DNA from: a bacterium | GTDB taxonomy: Bacteria > SZUA-182 > DTGQ01 | Direction: 5' to 3' | DNA: 64,000 nt | NCBI GenBank assembly: GCA_040755755.1 | Contig: JBFLZW010000004.1 | Location: 1-64,000 of the forward strand | Part shown: positions 60,091 to 64,000 of the stretch, in pieces | Layout of the letters: every line of letters begins with the position of its first letter | Position numbering within the stretch: position 1 is the first letter of the stretch | The notes under the pieces: generated by a model | Database searches by the model: none | What the model was told of the DNA's origin: nothing | What the model saw: the letters and a program-made list of their open reading frames with translations, nothing else | Program-made: the position numbers and the translations under genes

Positions 60091-60711
60091 CTAAAAATCC
60101 CTTATGAACGTTTCCAAATCACGGTATAAATTTTTTTCCTTGGCAATCTGAACAAGCTTATTAACCAGCCGGAACTTCAATTGGTGAATGGCATTCAACT
60201 TCAGGTTCATAATCCTTCCCACCTCGTCGGAACTGAGCTCCTCTTCGAAAATCAGCTTGAAGAAAAGCTGGTGCCGGGGGTTGAGCTCTTTTTTTAATTC
60301 CCCGATAATATTTTGCAATTGCTTCAATTCAAGATTATCATAGCCTGACTCCAGAGAGGGGCTTTCCGGGACATCCTCAATATCCAGAAAGAATCGTTTC
60401 TCTCGAAGAAAATCCACCGTGTTGTGAAAACAGATTTCCCGCAGGTAGGCGGTAAACGATTTTTCCGTTGTTCCCCGGAAATTTTGCAGCCTGCGGCAGT
60501 CATTCTCCAGCAGTGCGGCAAAAATCCGGTTGTAGATTTCCTCTAACTCATCCGATTGAAACTGAAAGTTATATCTTTTTAAAGTTTTAATAATATAATT
60601 GTATATCAGTTTGCTGTACTTGGCAATGAATTCATCCCAGGCACGCTCATCCCGGCTGATACAGGCTTCCAGAAAACCTGTAATCTCTCCATCTTGTAGT
60701 ATGGTATTCAT
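60091..60711 (-). CDS. ECF-type sigma factor of the CHAT operon
   Basis: 206 residues. Region 2 features: WDEFIAKYSKLIYNYIIKTL, ELEEIYNRIFAALLENDC and FTAYLREICFHNTVDFLREK. Region 4: ELKKELNPRHQLFFKLIFEE then LSSDEVGRIMNLKLNAIHQL. It is a divergent ECF. AAGGAG lies 12 bases before ATG 60711. It heads a minus-strand unit of sigma, zinc-finger protein, CHAT protein, lipoprotein and barrel. Confidence 0.85.
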   Translation of the reverse strand: MNTILQDGEITGFLEACISRDERAWDEFIAKYSKLIYNYIIKTLKRYNFQFQSDELEEIYNRIFAALLENDCRRLQNFRGTTEKSFTAYLREICFHNTVDFLREKRFFLDIEDVPESPSLESGYDNLELKQLQNIIGELKKELNPRHQLFFKLIFEEELSSDEVGRIMNLKLNAIHQLKFRLVNKLVQIAKEKNLYRDLETFIRDF

Positions 60712-60792
60712 ATTTTTTCACTACTCCTTCTTACATCTTCATTCTGCCCGGAAGCATTAAGTCATCCGATCGAATTTCAAGACACCTAACAT

Positions 60793-60822
60793 ACTATAAT
60801 GAAAAGTCATCTGCCATGTCAA
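60793..60822 (-). promoter_or_regulatory. Promoter of the sigma/CHAT operon
   Basis: On the minus strand TTGACA (60817-60822) and TATAGT (60793-60798) are 18 bases apart, about 80 bases before the sigma gene. It is divergent from the cyclophilin promoter. Confidence 0.6.
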
Positions 60823-60891
60823 CTTCATTATTTACAAACCCTTGATTGGCTATAACTCCTCAGTCTGGAAACGCCTTTCCCTTGACAATAT

Positions 60892-60919
60892 TTTCACCTA
60901 TTATATAATATTTTCTGGT
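60892..60919 (+). promoter_or_regulatory. Promoter of the cyclophilin gene
   Basis: Consensus TTGACA (60892-60897) and TATAAT (60914-60919) separated by 16 bases, about 65 bases before ATG 60987. Confidence 0.75.
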
Positions 60920-60986
60920 CTGGTACTTTTTCAATAAGCTTACATTTTCAATTAAATCCTTTCCATTAACAGTGAGGTGTGCGATC

Positions 60987-61655
60987 ATGATCTTCAGACG
61001 TTGTGCAGTCATTGTCGGGGCATCTTTCCTTTTTTCCCTGGGAATCCTTATCAATTCGAGTCAGGCACAAAATAAACCGGAAAAGGACAAATCTCATGAT
61101 GCTCAGCCCGCTGCCGTAGCGGTAGAGGCCAAGACACAGGAAACCAAAAAGACGAAAAACCCTGTCGTGGTCGTAGAGACCTCTCTGGGGAAGATAAAAA
61201 TTGAACTTTTTGAAAAAGAAGCCCCTTTGACCGTAAAAAATTTCCTCAGTTATGTACAGGAAAAATTTTACGACGGAACGATATTTCACCGGGTGGTGCC
61301 AAACTTCGTTATTCAGGGGGGCGGATTTACTGCCGACATGATTCAAAAGCCGACAAAGCCACCCATCAAAAACGAAGCCGGCAACAAAATCAGCAATACG
61401 GCCGGAACGGTAGCCATGGCCAGAACTCCTGTGGTTGATAGTGCCACATCACAATTTTTCATCAACTTAAAAGACAACAAGTTCCTCGATCATCAGAATG
61501 AATCGGAGCAGGGATATGGATACTGTGTGTTCGGAAGGGTGACCGAAGGGATGGATGTGGTTGCCAAAATCGGAAATGTTCCGACAACCAAAGAATTCCA
61601 TAGCGATGTACCTGCTGTGCCGGTAGTTATCAAATCCATTCGATCTCTTCCCTGA
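60987..61655 (+). CDS. Secreted cyclophilin-type peptidyl-prolyl isomerase
   Basis: About 222 residues from ATG 60987 (GAGGT upstream). A signal peptide (RRCAVIVGASFLFSLGILIN) ends near SSQAQ; a Lys/Ala-rich linker follows. The cyclophilin fold is clear: VVETSLGKIKIELFEKEAPL, IFHRVVPNFVIQGGGF and VAMARTPVVDSATSQFFINL. The catalytic Arg (FHRVVP) and the QFFINL pocket residues are present. It should act in the periplasm on proline bonds of exported proteins. Confidence 0.94.
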   Translation: MIFRRCAVIVGASFLFSLGILINSSQAQNKPEKDKSHDAQPAAVAVEAKTQETKKTKNPVVVVETSLGKIKIELFEKEAPLTVKNFLSYVQEKFYDGTIFHRVVPNFVIQGGGFTADMIQKPTKPPIKNEAGNKISNTAGTVAMARTPVVDSATSQFFINLKDNKFLDHQNESEQGYGYCVFGRVTEGMDVVAKIGNVPTTKEFHSDVPAVPVVIKSIRSLP

Positions 61656-61672
61656 CCAAGAGGGAGGAGCCT

Positions 61673-62767
61673 GTGGAGGAGAGAGAATACTGGATCGCGC
61701 TCAATGCGGTTTCCGGCATGGGAGCCGGACAAAAATTACGGTTAATCAATGAGCTTGGCTCAGCACAGGAAATCTTCCGATTAAAAAGCAGGGCGGCATC
61801 CTGGCCGGAATGCCGTCCGCTGTTCCTGCAAAACCTGCAATTCGCCGACCCTGAGGCCATTATACGGCAGGAAGAAAAAAAAGCTCATCTGGCCAAAGCT
61901 ATAATCATTACCCTCCTGGATTCCGAATTTCCTCACCTGTTGAAAGAGATTTACGACCCTCCCCTGGCCTTGTATGTCAAAGGCAGCCTTCCTGACGACA
62001 TGAGCAGGAGTATAGCGATTGTCGGCTCCCGAAGGGCAACCTATTATGGACAAATGGTCACTGAGCGAATATCACAGGAACTGGTGGCCAGTGGATTTTT
62101 GATTGTCAGCGGCATGGCCAGGGGCATTGATACGATTGCCCATCGCAGCGCTCTGACAGGAGGAGGAAAAACCATAGCTGTTCTGGGAAGCGGTATCGAT
62201 GTAGCCTACCCGCCGGAGAATAAAAACCTTATGGAGCGCATTATTGCCAATGGGGCGGTAATTTCGGAGTTTCCCTTTGGTACCGAGCCCCATAAGATGA
62301 ACTTTCCGATCCGAAACCGCATTATCAGCGGAATTCCTCGAGGGGTACTCATCGTCGAGGCCAGAGAGAAGAGCGGAGCACTGATTACCGCCAACTGTGC
62401 TCTCGAGCAGGGGAGGGAGGTTTTTGCCATTCCCGGCAACATTTATTCTCCCAGCAGCAGGGGAACCAATCAGCTTATCAAGCAGGGAGCGCGACTGGTC
62501 GAGGGAATAGAGGATATTCTGGAGGAATTGGGGATTGCTCCCATCAACCGGCAGGCTCAGATGGCTGATTCGTCCCAGACTCCCAAAATGAAACTCGATC
62601 AGGAAGAAAGCAAAATTTATGCACTTCTCTCCTATGATCCTGTACCGATTGATGTTATAATTCAAAAGAGCGGGCTTTACCCGCAGGATATCCATACTAT
62701 TTTATTGACATTGGAAATGAAAGGGATTATAAAACAGCTTCCGGGGAAGCTGTTTATCAGGGTATAA
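61673..62767 (+). CDS. dprA: DNA-processing protein DprA
   Basis: 364 residues from GTG 61673, behind AGGGAGGAG. The Rossmann-like DprA core has AIVGSRRATYYGQMVTERIS, FLIVSGMARGIDTIAHRSAL, TIAVLGSGIDVAYPPENKNL, SEFPFGTEPHKMNFPIRNRI and FAIPGNIYSPSSRGTNQLIK. A C-terminal winged-helix part (VDVIIQKSGLYPQDIHTILL) follows. DprA loads RecA on incoming single-stranded DNA. The dprA-topA order is common in bacteria and is kept here. Confidence 0.97.
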   Translation: MEEREYWIALNAVSGMGAGQKLRLINELGSAQEIFRLKSRAASWPECRPLFLQNLQFADPEAIIRQEEKKAHLAKAIIITLLDSEFPHLLKEIYDPPLALYVKGSLPDDMSRSIAIVGSRRATYYGQMVTERISQELVASGFLIVSGMARGIDTIAHRSALTGGGKTIAVLGSGIDVAYPPENKNLMERIIANGAVISEFPFGTEPHKMNFPIRNRIISGIPRGVLIVEAREKSGALITANCALEQGREVFAIPGNIYSPSSRGTNQLIKQGARLVEGIEDILEELGIAPINRQAQMADSSQTPKMKLDQEESKIYALLSYDPVPIDVIIQKSGLYPQDIHTILLTLEMKGIIKQLPGKLFIRV

Positions 62768-62785
62768 GGAATGGGAGAAGGAAAA

Positions 62786-64000
62786 ATGGCCAATGCTCTT
62801 ATTATTGTTGAGTCTCCCGCTAAGGTAAAAACTATTACCAAATTTTTAGGGTCAGACTACCTGGTCAAAGCCTCAGTGGGGCATGTAAAAGATCTGCCTT
62901 CCAATCGGCTGGGAGTAGATATCACCCATGAATTTACGCCGGAGTATATCACCATCGAGGGCAAAGAGAAGGTTCTGGCAGATATTAAAAAAGCAGCGAA
63001 AAAAGTAGGGATCGTCTTCCTGGCTCCTGATCCGGACCGGGAAGGAGAGGCAATCAGTTGGCATATTGCCAATGCACTGAAGGAAGAAAACGGAAGCTTT
63101 CAGATTTATCGGGTCCTGTTTAACGAAATCACCAAGAAAGCGGTTCTCCAGGCTTTATCCAGCCCCGGCACGATCAATGAAGACAAGGTCAATGCCCAGC
63201 AGGCCAGGCGGATTCTGGACCGGCTGGTAGGATATAAGATCAGCCCCATTCTGTGGCGCAAGGTCCGGTGGGGATTAAGTGCCGGACGGGTGCAGTCGGT
63301 GGCAGTGAGGCTGATTTGCGAGCGCGAGCGGGAGATCAAGAATTTCGTCTCCAGGGAATACTGGACAATCACGGCTTACCTTGAAGGGAGCCTTCCTCCG
63401 CCCTTTACCGCCAGGTTGTTCAAGATCGGCGATCAGAAAGCCGAAATCGAGACCGAGACCCAGGCCAGCCAGGTGGTTGATGAGGTCAAAGCCCATGATT
63501 TTCGGGTGGTTAAAGTTGACCGCAAGAAGAAAAAGAAGCAGCCGGTTGCCCCCTTTACCACGAGTAAGCTGCAGCAGGAAGCTTTTCGCAAGCTCCGGTT
63601 TTCAGCCAAAAAAACCATGTCGGTCGCCCAGAAGCTCTATGAAGGGATTGAGCTTGGAGCGGAAGGAAGCACGGGACTGATCACTTATATGCGAACGGAT
63701 TCAACCCGCATTGCCGATGAATCCATACAAGAGGTACGATCCTATATCCTTTCCCGCTTTGGCAGGGAATACTTACCCTCCCGGCCAAAGATATACAAGA
63801 ACAAAAATAATGCCCAGGATGCACACGAGGCCATACGCCCTACATCCACGCTCCGGGAGCCGGAAAAAATAAAACCCTTCCTGAAAGCTGAAGAATTCCT
63901 CCTGTATCAGCTCATCTGGAACCGGTTTGTGGCCTGTCAGATGGAAGATGCCCTGATGGATATGACCACTATTGATCTTGAGGCCGGGCACTACCTTTTC
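62786..64000 (+). CDS. topA: DNA topoisomerase I, N-terminal 405 residues (cut by window edge)
   Basis: The frame runs from ATG 62786 (GGAGAAGG upstream; ATG 62771 is in frame but unlikely) to the window end. The Toprim domain starts MANALIIVESPAKVKTITKF with LAPDPDREGEAISWHIANAL. The gate domain follows with the catalytic Tyr301 in GLITYMRTDSTRI. The LDRLVGYKISPILWRK and SAGRVQSVAVRLI stretches confirm type IA topoisomerase I. The C-terminal zinc-finger part lies beyond the window. Confidence 0.97.
   Translation, partial: MANALIIVESPAKVKTITKFLGSDYLVKASVGHVKDLPSNRLGVDITHEFTPEYITIEGKEKVLADIKKAAKKVGIVFLAPDPDREGEAISWHIANALKEENGSFQIYRVLFNEITKKAVLQALSSPGTINEDKVNAQQARRILDRLVGYKISPILWRKVRWGLSAGRVQSVAVRLICEREREIKNFVSREYWTITAYLEGSLPPPFTARLFKIGDQKAEIETETQASQVVDEVKAHDFRVVKVDRKKKKKQPVAPFTTSKLQQEAFRKLRFSAKKTMSVAQKLYEGIELGAEGSTGLITYMRTDSTRIADESIQEVRSYILSRFGREYLPSRPKIYKNKNNAQDAHEAIRPTSTLREPEKIKPFLKAEEFLLYQLIWNRFVACQMEDALMDMTTIDLEAGHYLF

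Noticed and set aside
1-64000. CRISPR arrays, rRNA, tRNA genes, complete insertion sequences or prophage
   Set aside because: No regularly spaced repeats, transposase motifs, phage structural genes or RNA gene signatures were recognised by reading.

Overview
The window reads as chromosome of a diderm (Gram-negative type), probably anaerobic bacterium of roughly 50% GC. Support for this: lipobox and beta-barrel outer-membrane proteins, a selenocysteine-containing formate dehydrogenase with its maturation factors, Spy-like periplasmic proteins, two ECF sigma/zinc-finger modules, very large secreted propeller proteins, and the order ffh-rpsP-khpA-rimM-trmD-(SPOUT methyltransferase)-rplS-yraN. 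A Desulfobacterota-like lineage or an uncultured candidate phylum fits best, but the sequence alone does not settle this.

Layout. 1-6 kb (minus): the start of a GxxExxY gene, cvpA, a zinc/manganese ABC transporter (znuB, znuC, znuA), then an AT-rich three-gene island (metallophosphoesterase plus two unknown proteins). 6.7-12.2 kb (plus): a receiver/H-box protein, then the SRP and translation operon. 12.6-20.8 kb (plus): two secreted multi-domain propeller proteins and a small beta-barrel. 20.8-22.1 kb (minus): tatD and moaC. 22.2-30.8 kb (minus): a candidate peptide natural-product (RiPP) locus. It holds a secreted protein with a Trp/Tyr-rich tail, a 54-residue Cys-containing precursor peptide, an intrinsic terminator, a PqqD-radical SAM-SPASM maturase, an HprK-like kinase, a gingipain-type C25 protease and a nucleotidyltransferase. 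31-38 kb: a TorD-like chaperone, then nuoE-like, nuoF-like and fdhA (in-frame UGA = Sec351 with a SECIS hairpin), then a lone cNMP-binding protein. 38-48 kb: VWA protein, Spy-like pair with anti-sigma and ECF sigma, NHLRC2-like protein, Clp1-like kinase, CBS-pair protein, cupin, FdhE, small secreted protein. 48-50.6 kb: GNAT, RHH/PIN toxin-antitoxin, methyltransferase-like protein. 50.6-60.7 kb (minus): an ECF sigma / zinc-finger / CHAT-protease / CsgG-like lipoprotein / FadL-like barrel operon with a downstream secreted protein. 61-64 kb (plus): secreted cyclophilin, dprA and the start of topA.

How the genes fit together. TorD, FdhE, MoaC and the NuoEF/FdhA operon together support formate-NAD(H) chemistry with molybdenum (or tungsten) and selenium. 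The 22-31 kb locus has the parts expected for making and processing a small modified peptide: precursor, leader-binding PqqD domain, radical SAM enzyme and secreted Cys protease. A terminator between precursor and enzyme genes would give more precursor than enzyme. The 54-61 kb operon looks like a regulated envelope system in which a CHAT protease fused to a CsgG-like half is co-expressed with a lipoprotein carrying a paralogous CsgG-like half. No rRNA, tRNA, CRISPR array or complete insertion sequence was seen.
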